DNA of 61,179 bases from positions 1-61,179 of the forward strand of contig CALCHM010000001.1 in the NCBI GenBank assembly GCA_937901345.1, in the 5' to 3' direction. This DNA is from an uncultured Prevotella sp. Its GTDB lineage: Bacteria; Bacteroidota; Bacteroidia; Bacteroidales; Bacteroidaceae. This document shows, one piece after another, positions 46,175-55,408 of this stretch. Under the pieces are notes generated by a model that saw only the letters and a program-made list of their open reading frames with translations, had not been told where the DNA came from and did no database searches. A program made the translations under genes and the position numbers. The number at the start of each line of letters is the position of its first letter. Positions within the stretch are counted from its first letter, which is position 1.

Positions 46175-46208
46175 AAAAAAATGAGTACTGCTGTTAAGCA
46201 ATACTCAT
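46175..46208 (-). terminator. Rho-independent terminator on the minus strand
   Basis: Arms ATGAGTA (46181-46187) and TACTCAT (46202-46208), extended by inner TGCT/AGCA pairs, followed on minus by TTTTTT. It follows the tiny open frame at 46239-46310 or ends read-through from the tRNA. Confidence 0.6.
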
Positions 46209-46238
46209 TCTCAATAACCAACATCAATGTAAAGTTAT

Positions 46239-46310
46239 CTACCAGTCTATTCTAATTTGTGGATTGTCATCACCCAGAATAATGCCCCATTGTGAGCTAT
46301 TAAGCATCAT
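46239..46310 (-). CDS. Very short open frame (23 codons) before a terminator
   Basis: Reads MMLNSSQWGIILGDDNPQIR and ends IDW just before the terminator at 46175-46208. The end looks like the tail of a larger protein, so it may be a gene remnant or chance. No homologue recognised. Confidence 0.2.
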   Translation of the reverse strand: MMLNSSQWGIILGDDNPQIRIDW

Positions 46311-46355
46311 TGAAATGACAGAAAAATGACAGAAAATGAAGATTTGGAGATAATA

Positions 46356-46396
46356 AAAAATGCTAAGCAATTCATATGAATTGCTTAGCATTTTTA
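46356..46396 (-). terminator. Terminator of tRNA-Leu
   Basis: A perfect hairpin (AAAAATGCTAAGCAATTCAT and its complement) with T runs on either strand directly follows the tRNA on minus. It can work in both directions. Confidence 0.85.
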
Positions 46397-46401
46397 CTTT
46401 G

Positions 46402-46483
46402 TGCGCCTGATAGGACTCGAACCTACACATCTCGCGATACCAGATCCTAAGTCTGGCGCGTCTACCAATTTCGCCACAGGCGC
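46402..46483 (-). tRNA. tRNA-Leu (anticodon TAG)
   Basis: The minus strand gives acceptor GCGCCTG/CAGGCGC, a D arm with GGTAGACGCG, the anticodon loop CTTAGGA in a CAGA/TCTG stem (anticodon TAG), a long variable arm (TATCGCGAGAT) and T arm GTAGGTTCGAGTCCTAT. The long variable arm fits a class II tRNA. CCA is not encoded. Confidence 0.97.
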
Positions 46484-46493
46484 TTACGGTGTG

Positions 46494-46501
46494 CAAAATT
46501 A
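46494..46501 (-). promoter_or_regulatory. Promoter -7 box of tRNA-Leu
   Basis: TAATTTTG on minus, ending 10 bp upstream of the mature tRNA. The 46502-46867 stretch to its right, 366 bp, holds a purine-rich tract and no recognised gene. Confidence 0.6.
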
Positions 46502-46867
46502 CATTCTTTTTTTGAACTACCAAATTTCGAGGTGTGATTTTGATGAGGTTGCGATGAAATTAGTTTGAGAGAAGGGGAGGGAATGGGGGGTAGAGCGGTG
46601 AGACTATAGTATTGTTTTTGAGTAAGATATATTTTGCTCTATAGGCAAAGGTGTTGGTGGAAAATTAAGAGTGAGTTAATTCGTTTTATTAGAGACTTAG
46701 GGAGAAATAACTCACTAATACGAAATGCTATAATCGTTTTAATTTTTTTGCATGGGGAGAAGACGGGGAGCTTGGTGGGCTTAAATAGAAGGTGATAGGG
46801 AGGCAAAATAAAGGCTTGGGAGGTATTTTTTTCGGTGTGAAGGAGGGGTAGGTCGGAGATTTTTAAT

Positions 46868-46875
46868 TAATTTTG
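46868..46875 (+). promoter_or_regulatory. Promoter -7 box of topoisomerase IV subunit A
   Basis: TAATTTTG lies 24 bp before the ATG at 46900. Predicted start near 46882. No -33 TTG in register. Confidence 0.5.
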
Positions 46876-46899
46876 TGGTAAATTAGAATAAGTCTTGTT

Positions 46900-49638
46900 A
46901 TGAGCGACGAAACAAAAGACCTGCAAGAAGAAATTGAGGTAATGGAAGATACACAGACGGAGGCGCATTCGAATTATGTCCCTGCCTCTGGAAATGGCGA
47001 AGATGTGCGCCATCAGTTGACAGGCATGTATCAGAATTGGTTCTTGGATTATGCCTCTTATGTAATTCTTGAACGTGCCGTTCCCCATTTGGGTGACGGA
47101 CTTAAACCTGTGCAACGCCGCATCCTTCATACGATGAAGCGTATGGATGATGGTCGTTACAACAAGGTGGCAAATATTGTGGGGGAAACAATGAAGTTCC
47201 ATCCACATGGTGATGCTTCTATTGCTGATGCTCTCGTAGGATTGGGGCAAAAGGACTTGCTAATCGATTGTCAAGGTAACTGGGGAAACATCCTCACAGG
47301 TGACGATGCTGCCGCACCGCGATACATCGAAGCACGCCTTTCCAAATTTGCGCTAGATGTCATGTTTAACCCCAAGACAACTGAGTGGAAATTGTCGTAT
47401 GATGGTCGTAACAAGGAACCCATCAGTCTGCCCGTAAAGTTCCCCCTCTTGCTCGCGCAGGGTGCAGAAGGTATTGCTGTAGGACTATCATCTAAGATTT
47501 TACCTCACAACTTTGGCGAACTTTGTGAGGCTGCAATCAGTTATCTAAAGGGCGAACCCTTTAAACTCTATCCCGACTTCCAGACGGGCGGTCTTATTGA
47601 CGTAAGTCGCTATAACGATGGTCAACGTGGCGGCACGGTGCGCGTGCGTGCGAAGATTGAAAAGCGAGACAATAAGACACTGGCGATTACCGAAATTCCC
47701 TATGGAAAGACAACGGGTACGGCACAGAAACAGAGCGCCTTTATTGATAGCATTTTGAAGGCTGCCGACAAGGGTAAAATAAAAGTGCGCAAGGTGGAAG
47801 ACATGACGGCCGCGAGCGTAGAAATACTCGTACACCTTGTGCCAGGTACCAGTTCTGACAAAACTATTGATGCGCTTTACGCCTTTACGGATTGTGAAAT
47901 TAGCATCTCGCCCAATTGTTGTGTGGTGGACGACAAAACACCCCGCTTTGTGAGTGTTAGCGATGTGCTCAAGACGTCGGTAGATAACACGAAGCACCTC
48001 CTACAACGCGAACTTGAAATACGCCGAGCGGAACTCTTGGAAAGTCTGCATTTCGCTTCGCTTGAACGCATTTTCATCGAAGAGCGCATCTATAAGGACA
48101 AACCCTTTGAAAACGCCAAGTCGGTAGATGCCGCTTGTGAGCATATTGACGAGCGCCTTACGCCTTACTATCCCAAGTTGATTCGTGAAGTAACAAAGGA
48201 TGACATCCTCCGCCTGCTTGAAATTAAAATGGCGCGCATTTTGAAGTTCAATAAGGATAAGGCTGATGAACTTATTGCTAAGATGAATGCCGAAATTGAG
48301 GGCATCAACCGTGACCTCAATAATATGACCGAAGTAACCTGCAATTGGTTCCGCTTGATTCACGAAAAATATGCTGCTCAACATCCGCGCCGCACTGAGA
48401 TACGCTCTTTTGACACTATTGAAGCATCAAAGGTGATTGAAGCCAACGAAAAATTGTATATCAACCGCGCCGACGGATTTATTGGCACCAGTCTGAAGAA
48501 GGATGAATTCGTGAGCAACTGCTCAAATATTGATGATGTTATCATCTTCTATCGCGACGGTACGTATAAAGTGACGCGTGTACAAGAAAAAGTATTCGTA
48601 GGCGAAACCACACGCTCCAAGACTGAAAAGAAAAAGGCCGAAATCATCCATATTGCCGTGTTTAAGCGCAATGATACACGCACCATCTATAACGTTGTCT
48701 ATCGTGACGGCAAGGACGGGCAATACTTCATCAAGCGCTTTAATGTGACCAGCATTACTCACGATCGCGAATACGATCTCACAACGGGTGCTGTAGGTAG
48801 CAAAGTGGTTTATTTCACCGCTAACCCCAACGGGGAGGCAGAGGTGATAAAAGTGACACTCAAACCCAATGGTAAACTCAAGAAAATACTCTTTGACCGC
48901 GACTTCTCAGAAATTATGGTCAAAGGTAAGCAGTCACGAGGCAATTTGCTCACCAAGAATGAAATTCACAAAATTACACTCAAGTCGCAAGGCGGTAGTA
49001 CATTAGGTGGTCGTCAAGTGTGGTTTGACCATGATGTACAACGTTTGAACTATGACAATCGTGGGGAGTATTTGGGCGAGTTCCATAGTGATGATTGCAT
49101 TCTCGTGGTGCTCACCAATGGCGAATTCTATACCACAAATTTCGATCTCAATAACCACTATGAGCAAAACATTCTGCGCATTGAGAAATTTGACGAACAA
49201 AAGGTGTGGACAGCTGTACTCTTTGATGCCGATCAGCAAGGTTTCCCCTACATCAAACGCTTCAACATGGAGCGCACATCGAGCAGTCGCCATCAATCCT
49301 TCATTGGTGAGAACCCCAAGTCAGAACTCCTCTTAGTGACAGACGTTGCCTATCCACGCATACTCGTTACACACGGTGGGGTAGATGCCTTCCGCGAACC
49401 TGTAGAAATCGATGCTGAACAGTTTATCGGAACCAAGAGTTTCAAGGCAAAAGGAAAGCGCATTACGACACTCGAAGTGGCGCGCATTGAGGAATTAGAA
49501 CCCACCCGTTTCCCCGAACCTCAAGAAACTCCCGAACCCGATGAAACAGAGGATATCACCCCAGAAGAAATCATCGAAGAAAACCCCAATGACGTTAGAG
49601 ACGAACTTATCGGGCAATTACATTTTGATTTAGAGTAA
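46900..49638 (+). CDS. parC: DNA topoisomerase IV subunit A / gyrase A family
   Basis: The 912-residue protein is a type IIA topoisomerase A subunit that cuts and rejoins both DNA strands. Catalytic tyrosine is Tyr142 in AAPRYIEARLSKFA; the breakage-reunion domain also has ASYVILERAVPHLGDGLKP and FHPHGDASIADAL. After the coiled-coil region, the C-terminal beta-pinwheel lacks a clear GyrA-box (QRRGGKG) and the tail is acidic (ETPEPDETEDITPEE), which favours ParC over GyrA; this choice is inference. Rightward, starting 24 bp after a -7 box. It may be co-transcribed with the surface glycan cluster that follows. Confidence 0.88.
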   Translation: MSDETKDLQEEIEVMEDTQTEAHSNYVPASGNGEDVRHQLTGMYQNWFLDYASYVILERAVPHLGDGLKPVQRRILHTMKRMDDGRYNKVANIVGETMKFHPHGDASIADALVGLGQKDLLIDCQGNWGNILTGDDAAAPRYIEARLSKFALDVMFNPKTTEWKLSYDGRNKEPISLPVKFPLLLAQGAEGIAVGLSSKILPHNFGELCEAAISYLKGEPFKLYPDFQTGGLIDVSRYNDGQRGGTVRVRAKIEKRDNKTLAITEIPYGKTTGTAQKQSAFIDSILKAADKGKIKVRKVEDMTAASVEILVHLVPGTSSDKTIDALYAFTDCEISISPNCCVVDDKTPRFVSVSDVLKTSVDNTKHLLQRELEIRRAELLESLHFASLERIFIEERIYKDKPFENAKSVDAACEHIDERLTPYYPKLIREVTKDDILRLLEIKMARILKFNKDKADELIAKMNAEIEGINRDLNNMTEVTCNWFRLIHEKYAAQHPRRTEIRSFDTIEASKVIEANEKLYINRADGFIGTSLKKDEFVSNCSNIDDVIIFYRDGTYKVTRVQEKVFVGETTRSKTEKKKAEIIHIAVFKRNDTRTIYNVVYRDGKDGQYFIKRFNVTSITHDREYDLTTGAVGSKVVYFTANPNGEAEVIKVTLKPNGKLKKILFDRDFSEIMVKGKQSRGNLLTKNEIHKITLKSQGGSTLGGRQVWFDHDVQRLNYDNRGEYLGEFHSDDCILVVLTNGEFYTTNFDLNNHYEQNILRIEKFDEQKVWTAVLFDADQQGFPYIKRFNMERTSSSRHQSFIGENPKSELLLVTDVAYPRILVTHGGVDAFREPVEIDAEQFIGTKSFKAKGKRITTLEVARIEELEPTRFPEPQETPEPDETEDITPEEIIEENPNDVRDELIGQLHFDLE

Positions 49639-49757
49639 AATATTTTGGACTCTACGTTCGCCGCATGGTCTTCTCGGAGTTTCTCGGAGTCTTCAGAGTT
49701 CTCAGACACCCTCTCCTCTCTTACCCCTCCTCTCTCAACTCTCCTTTCATCACAACA

Positions 49758-50474
49758 ATGACTTCACTTCATATCATCACCCCAGTTAAAGATAGCATTG
49801 ACTCAACGCTTGAGACCGTTCGTGCTATTAAGGCGTCGGCAATCAATGTGCCACACACCTACACTATTTATAATGACTTCTCTACTCCCGAAAACACGAA
49901 GCGTTTGGAAGCGGCAAGCAAGGAGATGGGATTCACGCTCGTGAATCTCAGTGATCTCACTACGCATCCCTCGCCCAACTATCTCTTAGTACTTCAGCGC
50001 GTTCAGCAAGAGTGTATCGAGCGCGATGCCGCCATGTTGATAGTAGAGAGCGACGTGGTGGTGGCTCCCGAAACACTTCAGGGACTTTATGATGGAGCAA
50101 AGAGTTACGAGAATTGCGCAATCGCGGCAAGTGTAACCGTGAATGATGCTGGAGAAATCAATTATCCTTACGAATATGCGAAGGGAAAGGAAAATCAAGT
50201 CGTAGAAGAGAAGAAGCACCTCAGTTTCTGCTGCTCGCTTCTCACTCCCGAATTCCTCCGTCGCTTTGATTTTCATGAATTAAACCCTGAGAAGAATTGG
50301 TTTGACGTAACCATTTCTCACAAGGCCTTGGAGATTGGTATGAAGAACTATCTCTTCACCAACCTTCCCGTAATTCATCGCCCTCATCAAAGCAGACCTT
50401 GGAAGCAATTGAAATATACGAATCCGCTCAAGTATTACTGGATAAAGTGGACAAAGGGCTTTGATAAAATTTAG
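49758..50474 (+). CDS. Glycosyltransferase family 2-like
   Basis: Start at 49758 (MTSLHIITPVKDSIDSTL) is favoured, because the longer frame to 49665 runs through a pyrimidine-rich spacer. The 238-residue protein has a GT-A start, YTIYNDFSTPENTK and an ESDVVVAPETL metal-binding segment. It is short for GT2. It probably transfers a sugar during surface glycan (LPS core or O-antigen) assembly. It opens the cluster 49.7-55.2 kb. Confidence 0.75.
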   Translation: MTSLHIITPVKDSIDSTLETVRAIKASAINVPHTYTIYNDFSTPENTKRLEAASKEMGFTLVNLSDLTTHPSPNYLLVLQRVQQECIERDAAMLIVESDVVVAPETLQGLYDGAKSYENCAIAASVTVNDAGEINYPYEYAKGKENQVVEEKKHLSFCCSLLTPEFLRRFDFHELNPEKNWFDVTISHKALEIGMKNYLFTNLPVIHRPHQSRPWKQLKYTNPLKYYWIKWTKGFDKI

Positions 50475-50497
50475 AAGCACAAAAAGCGGTGTACGTT

Positions 50498-51205
50498 ATG
50501 AAAAAAGTAGTTACAACCCCAGAATTTTCCAACCAATACGACTTCATTGCCTCGCTACCCGAACGCTTTGAGCGCGGGGAGGGCAAGATTGTCTATAATG
50601 GGCGCAATCAGTTGCGTGAATTCACTAATAATGGGGTGACAATGGTGGTAAAGTCCTTTTGTTTGCCCAAGTTTATCAATCGTATTGCTTACGGATTCCT
50701 ACGTTCTTCAAAGGCACAACGTTCTTGTGAGTATGCACAACTTTTATTGCGCAAGGGCATCGCAACACCAGCGCCCATTGGTTATGTCACGGAACGTAAG
50801 GGGTTGCTTTTTGGACGTAGTTATTATGCGTCTGTGAAATCTGATTATACCCACAACTTCTACGATGCCGTGCAACCAGGAGTTGCAAATCGCGACAAGT
50901 ATCTTGTGGCTGTAGCAAAGACGACAGCACGCCTTCATGAGTGTGGTTTTCTTCACAAAGATTATTCTGCAGGCAACATTTTGCTTCGTGAACTCCCCGA
51001 TGGCACAATCCGTGTAGAAATTATTGATCTTAACCGCATTCGCTTCCGCAAAATCGGACTTGAAGAAGGGTGTAAAAACTTTGAGCGCCTGCCGATGAAC
51101 GAAGAAATTGTAAGCGTCATGGCGCCACCCTATGCCGAGGCGCGCAAGTTTGACGTATCGCAATGTCAGCGTGCGTTGAATGTTTATAACACCTATAAAA
51201 TTTAA
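50498..51205 (+). CDS. LPS-kinase-like protein (InaA/WaaP family)
   Basis: The ATG at 50498 is used (the upstream GTG at 50489 is unlikely). The 235-residue protein has a small kinase fold: a catalytic loop FLHKDYSAGNILLRE (HxDxxxxN) and IIDLNRIRF (DxN). Such proteins phosphorylate the LPS inner core (Kdo/heptose). The exact sugar is unknown. It follows the GT2-like gene by 23 bp and overlaps the open frame of the next gene only outside its likely start. Confidence 0.82.
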   Translation: MKKVVTTPEFSNQYDFIASLPERFERGEGKIVYNGRNQLREFTNNGVTMVVKSFCLPKFINRIAYGFLRSSKAQRSCEYAQLLLRKGIATPAPIGYVTERKGLLFGRSYYASVKSDYTHNFYDAVQPGVANRDKYLVAVAKTTARLHECGFLHKDYSAGNILLRELPDGTIRVEIIDLNRIRFRKIGLEEGCKNFERLPMNEEIVSVMAPPYAEARKFDVSQCQRALNVYNTYKI

Positions 51206-51221
51206 AAATAAGTTCTCCGCC

Positions 51222-52130
51222 ATGAACTACATTCTCAAAACGTTGCGCGCCCTTAGTGAAGTACCCCGCTTCTTCTTTCCTACGCGTCAACCCCGCCTAA
51301 TCATGACGCTCCTCGTGAAAAATGAAGAGGCGATGATTGAGCGTAACTTGCAATTCCATAAGCAAATGGGCATTGACGGATTTATTGTTACCGACAATAA
51401 TTCGTCGGATGGCACAATGCGCATCCTTGAGAAATACAAACAAAAGGGATGGATACTGGAAATTATAGAAGAACAGGCTACGGGGTATGAACAAAAGCGC
51501 TGGGTAGACAGAATGGTGGAGAAAGCAAAGTGTGACTACAAGGCCGACTGGGTAATCAATGCCGATGCCGATGAGTTCTGGTACGCCCGCTCAGGGAACT
51601 TGAAGAACGAACTCTCGGCAACGCGTGCTAACGTCGTGCGTTGTCCGTGGCAAAACATGTTTCCCGAAGATGCACTCCCCTTCTGGAAATGGACACATCA
51701 CGTTGTGCCCGTGCCCGATTACACACCCTACAACCTCTCGCCCTATGCCATCTATGAGCGACGGAATAAGAAGGTGGCACATCGCGCAGATGGGTACATA
51801 CAAATATCTATGGGCAATCACAAGGTGGCCATGTTTCCGCGTCGAACGATATGGAGCAAGGACATCGTGATTTACCATTTCACCATTCGTGGACGCCAAC
51901 AATTCATAGACAAAATGGTGCAAGGCGGACGTGAACTCGAAAACCATGAAGGCAAACATGGCGGACGCCATTGGCGCTATTTCTATGAACTTTACAAACA
52001 AGGGAAATTAGAAGCAGAATACGAGCGTGTCATTGGTTTAAATACTTACGACCAACTTTGCCGAGATGGTTACATCAAGGAGTGCTTATCTTTAGAACAA
52101 ATTCAACACGAATATTCTCCATGCGACTGA
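51222..52130 (+). CDS. Glycosyltransferase (GT92/GT2-like)
   Basis: The start at 51222 (MNYILKTLRALSEVPRFF) avoids overlap with the kinase gene. The 302-residue protein has LIMTLLVKNEEAMIERNLQFH, DNNSSDGTM, and a DADADEFWY metal-binding motif, typical of the GT92/GT2-like family that adds sugars to cell-surface glycans. Its stop overlaps the start of the fucosyltransferase gene by 10 bp, so both are translationally coupled. Confidence 0.85.
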   Translation: MNYILKTLRALSEVPRFFFPTRQPRLIMTLLVKNEEAMIERNLQFHKQMGIDGFIVTDNNSSDGTMRILEKYKQKGWILEIIEEQATGYEQKRWVDRMVEKAKCDYKADWVINADADEFWYARSGNLKNELSATRANVVRCPWQNMFPEDALPFWKWTHHVVPVPDYTPYNLSPYAIYERRNKKVAHRADGYIQISMGNHKVAMFPRRTIWSKDIVIYHFTIRGRQQFIDKMVQGGRELENHEGKHGGRHWRYFYELYKQGKLEAEYERVIGLNTYDQLCRDGYIKECLSLEQIQHEYSPCD

Positions 52131-52957
52131 TAAAAATGATTGGCGGATTGGGCAATCAAATGTTCATCTACGCCTTTTACCTTCAAATGCGCAAGCGCTT
52201 TAGCAACACACGCATTGACCTCTCCGACATGCGCCATTATCATGCGCATAATGGGTATGAGTTAGATCGTGTGTTTGGCATTACTGACGGAGTATTTTGT
52301 ATTTCCAAACCTTTGAAGAAGATACTAGAGTTTCTCTTTTTCAAAGTGGTCCTTGAACGTAAGCAAAATATAGAGACCATGGAGGCGTTCACACGTGATT
52401 ATGTCTACCCCTTCGTTTATTTCAAGGGATTTTATCAGTCAGAGCGCTTCTTCAAGGATGTTGAGAGCGAAGTGCGCAAGGCTTTTGCTTTCGACCTCAA
52501 TAAGGCGAATGCAGAAAGTAGAGCGCTCGCAAAGCAAATGTCAGAAAATCCACATGCCGTATCTTTGCACGTGCGTCGCGGAGATTATATGGAACCTAAA
52601 TTCTATAAACGCTACGGAACAGTGTGCTCACAAGCTTACTTCCAACGTGCTGTGGAATTAATGCTAGCTCAAGTGCCCCATGCTCATTTTTATATCTTCT
52701 CTGATGATGTAGAATGGGTGCGACAGAATATACGTTTGCCGCGCGCAACGGTCGTTGCTTGCAACCGCGGAGCAGACTCTTGGCAAGATATGATGCTCAT
52801 GAGTCTCTGTAAACATAATATTATTTGTAACAGCACCTTCTCATGGTGGGGGGCATGGCTTAATAACAATCCAGAAAAACGCGTCATTGCTCCTTCGCGT
52901 TGGTTGGCGGATGTTAAAATGCCCTATATTATTCCTGATTCGTGGACTAAAGTTTAA
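52121..52957 (+). CDS. Alpha-1,2-fucosyltransferase type (GT11)
   Basis: The start at 52121 (MRLIKMIGGLGNQMF) places the family motif GGLGNQMF at residues 8-15. Other GT11 motifs are VSLHVRRGDYM (fucose-nucleotide binding) and STFSWWGAWLN. The 278-residue size is normal. GT11 enzymes use GDP-fucose (or related GDP-sugar) to add an alpha-1,2-linked residue to galactose. In the gut this could give host-like glycan caps (inference). ATG overlaps the upstream stop. Confidence 0.9.
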   Translation: MRLIKMIGGLGNQMFIYAFYLQMRKRFSNTRIDLSDMRHYHAHNGYELDRVFGITDGVFCISKPLKKILEFLFFKVVLERKQNIETMEAFTRDYVYPFVYFKGFYQSERFFKDVESEVRKAFAFDLNKANAESRALAKQMSENPHAVSLHVRRGDYMEPKFYKRYGTVCSQAYFQRAVELMLAQVPHAHFYIFSDDVEWVRQNIRLPRATVVACNRGADSWQDMMLMSLCKHNIICNSTFSWWGAWLNNNPEKRVIAPSRWLADVKMPYIIPDSWTKV

Positions 52958-53072
52958 ACCGGAGGTTGTTAGGTTATCAGATTGCTCGCAGATTCATGGA
53001 CATTCCTGACGTCTCAATCTCATCAAAACTTCTAACTTCATAACCTTTTAACCCCATAACCATTCCCTTGTT

Positions 53073-53939
53073 ATGAACAAAACAGCTCTGCTTGTCATTT
53101 ATAACCACCGTTTTGACAAGAATATCCCCCGCATAGATCAACTGTATGAAGGACGTTTTAGCGATGTTTACCACATCGTTCCCTTCTATGATGGCACTCA
53201 AAAGAATGTTATTCCCGTCTATGATTCCTCCTTCCAGTTTCAAGGTTATATCAGTCAGGCTTATGCCCAATTGCGCGACAAGGGATATACCCACTATTTC
53301 GTTGTTGCGGACGACATGATTATCAATCCCTCGCTAGACGAAACCAATTATTTGGAGCGTATTGGGTTGGGCGAACAAGATTGTTACTTGGATTACATCC
53401 TTGTGCTTCAAGAACTCAAAGAAGCTTGGCGCCAAACAGAAGCCATGGCTTATAAAGTAAACTTGCGTGGTGTGGAGGTTGAAAAGGTGCTGCCCAGCAA
53501 AGAAGAAGCCATTGCACGTTTTGAGCAATATGGATTGCCAACAGGTCCCATTCCCGTGCGCCCGATGCTTGATCGCCGTCTGCGATTTATATTTAAATAC
53601 ATGCAAAACATCAAGCGCCGCAATTTAGATTATCCCCTGCTTGGAGGATATTGCGATATCCTCGTGCTTACGGCAGACATGATGGACAAGTTCTGCTTGT
53701 ATTGTGGTGCATTTGCGGCAACACGCCTATTTGCCGAATTTGCCATTCCTACGGCAATGATTCTATCTTCCGATCATGTAAAGACAAGCAAGGATACCCG
53801 TCTTGGCGGTACGGCACTTTGGAGCAAGCAAGATAAGGAGTTTCTCACCGCTTATAACGGCAGTTTACAAGCGCTTATAGATGATTTCCCTGCCGACAAA
53901 CTTTTCTATCACCCCATTAAACTTTCACAATGGAAATAA
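53073..53939 (+). CDS. Unknown protein in the surface glycan cluster, possible glycosyltransferase
   Basis: The 288-residue protein (MNKTALLVIYNHRFDKNIPR) has no signal peptide or membrane segment. It has a possible metal site FVVADDMIINPSL at about 76-88 and an aromatic-rich C-half (LGGYCDILVLTADMMDKFC), faintly like GT-A enzymes, but I cannot assign a family. Its last 10 bp overlap the start of the flavoprotein gene in another frame, so it belongs to the same transcript. It may be a sugar transferase whose product the flavoprotein or neighbours modify. Confidence 0.6.
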   Translation: MNKTALLVIYNHRFDKNIPRIDQLYEGRFSDVYHIVPFYDGTQKNVIPVYDSSFQFQGYISQAYAQLRDKGYTHYFVVADDMIINPSLDETNYLERIGLGEQDCYLDYILVLQELKEAWRQTEAMAYKVNLRGVEVEKVLPSKEEAIARFEQYGLPTGPIPVRPMLDRRLRFIFKYMQNIKRRNLDYPLLGGYCDILVLTADMMDKFCLYCGAFAATRLFAEFAIPTAMILSSDHVKTSKDTRLGGTALWSKQDKEFLTAYNGSLQALIDDFPADKLFYHPIKLSQWK

Positions 53940-55204
53940 AGCAACGCATTGCCGTCGTTGGTGGCGGTGTTTCAGGTTTGAGTATCGCACGCATTTTGGG
54001 CGCTCAGCATGACGTTACAGTGTTCGAAGCCGATGCGCGTCCGGGAGGTATGATTAAGTGCGACCGCATAGAAGGAAATTTGTTTCATCGTACAGGGGGG
54101 CACGTGTTTAATACGAAACGGCAAGATGTTGCCAATTGGTTCTGGGCTCATTTCAATCGTGAAACAGAATTTACCAAAGCCTTACGCCAATCTGTTATTT
54201 CGCTGGATGGAATTTTGGAAGTGCCTTATCCGATAGAAAATAATGTCTACCGACTTCCTGTAGAGGTGCAACAAAAATGTATTGCCGACTTCCTACGTAT
54301 GGCACGTGAAGGGTATGGTGAACCCGAAAACTTTGCCGACTTCCTTCGTTTGCGCTTTGGCGATACACTTTACCGCCTCTATTTCGAACCTTATAACAAT
54401 AAGGTGTGGCGTCGCGACTTGCGACAGATTCCTCTTTCGTGGTTAGACGGAAAATTGCCGATGCCTACGGTTGATGAAATTATTGCAGCCAATTTCTCAC
54501 GCGCTGAAGAACGCCAGTTTGTGCATAGTTCGTTCTTCTATCCCCTTCAGGGAGGTTCGCAATTTATAGCTGAGCGTCTGGCCGAAGGTTTGGATATCCG
54601 TTACAATGCCAGAGTGGAGCGCATCGAGCGCAGAGAAAATGGTTGGGAAGTAGAAGGTCAGCACTATGATGCCGTCATCTTCTGCGGAAACCTCAAGCAG
54701 TTGCCCGCTATGGTAAGCGAAGTTCTTGGAGAAGTCGAAGTGCAGGAAATAGACAATCTTGAGGCACATGGTACAACGGCTGTGTTCTGTGAAATAGAAA
54801 AGAACAATCATAGTTGGATCTATCTCCCTGATGCACGCCACGAATCTCATCGTATCATCTGTACTGGTAATTTCTCTGCAACAAATAATGCTCCCGAACG
54901 CTTTACCGCAACTATCGAATTTACGGATAGTATCAGTCGTGAAGAAATTGAGGATAATCTTCAGCGCATCCCCTACCGTCCGCGCTACCTCGCTCATCAT
55001 TACGAACCCTATACCTATCCAGTGCAAGCGCCAGGTACACGCCAACTCGTAGCAAACATCAAGAAGTTATTGGAACCCCAAAAACTCTATTTGCTTGGAC
55101 GCTTTGCCGAATGGGAATATTACAACATGGACGTAGCTATCGGTGCAGCCATCGATCTCGCTGCCCGTGTTTGGGGGATAAAACCTTCGGAAGTCGAGGT
55201 ATAA
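53930..55204 (+). CDS. FAD-dependent UDP-galactopyranose-mutase-like protein
   Basis: The 424-residue protein opens with an FAD-binding Rossmann motif (RIAVVGGGVSGLSIARILG) followed by VFEADARPGG and GGHVFNTKRQ, like the GxHxFxT part of UDP-galactopyranose mutases. Later segments YLLGRFAEWEYYNMD match the C-terminal UGM/amine-oxidase domain. UGM turns UDP-galactopyranose into UDP-galactofuranose, a precursor for some O-antigens. A related but different flavin reaction is possible. It overlaps the upstream gene by 10 bp and ends at terminator 55226-55273. Confidence 0.75.
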   Translation: MEIKQRIAVVGGGVSGLSIARILGAQHDVTVFEADARPGGMIKCDRIEGNLFHRTGGHVFNTKRQDVANWFWAHFNRETEFTKALRQSVISLDGILEVPYPIENNVYRLPVEVQQKCIADFLRMAREGYGEPENFADFLRLRFGDTLYRLYFEPYNNKVWRRDLRQIPLSWLDGKLPMPTVDEIIAANFSRAEERQFVHSSFFYPLQGGSQFIAERLAEGLDIRYNARVERIERRENGWEVEGQHYDAVIFCGNLKQLPAMVSEVLGEVEVQEIDNLEAHGTTAVFCEIEKNNHSWIYLPDARHESHRIICTGNFSATNNAPERFTATIEFTDSISREEIEDNLQRIPYRPRYLAHHYEPYTYPVQAPGTRQLVANIKKLLEPQKLYLLGRFAEWEYYNMDVAIGAAIDLAARVWGIKPSEVEV

Positions 55205-55225
55205 TATAAAGAGCATTTTAAAACC

Positions 55226-55273
55226 GAAACGGTGTACACAGAACTTGTCTGCGTACACCGTTTCAGTTTTTTT
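55226..55273 (+). terminator. Rho-independent terminator of the surface glycan cluster
   Basis: Arms GAAACGGTGTAC (55226-55237) and GTACACCGTTTC (55253-55264) form a perfect 12-bp hairpin, followed by AGTTTTTTT. It also separates the cluster from the converging porX gene. Confidence 0.9.
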
Positions 55274-55408
55274 GTTTCAAGTACCATACGCTTTGTTTCA
55301 CGTATATTATTTCGAGTTGTTGGTGTCCGCCGGACAGCAATAATTTCGAGTAAAATACGCTTTGAAGCGGAAAAGAGAGGATGTCTTTGCTGTTGGAGAG
55401 ATGGATGC

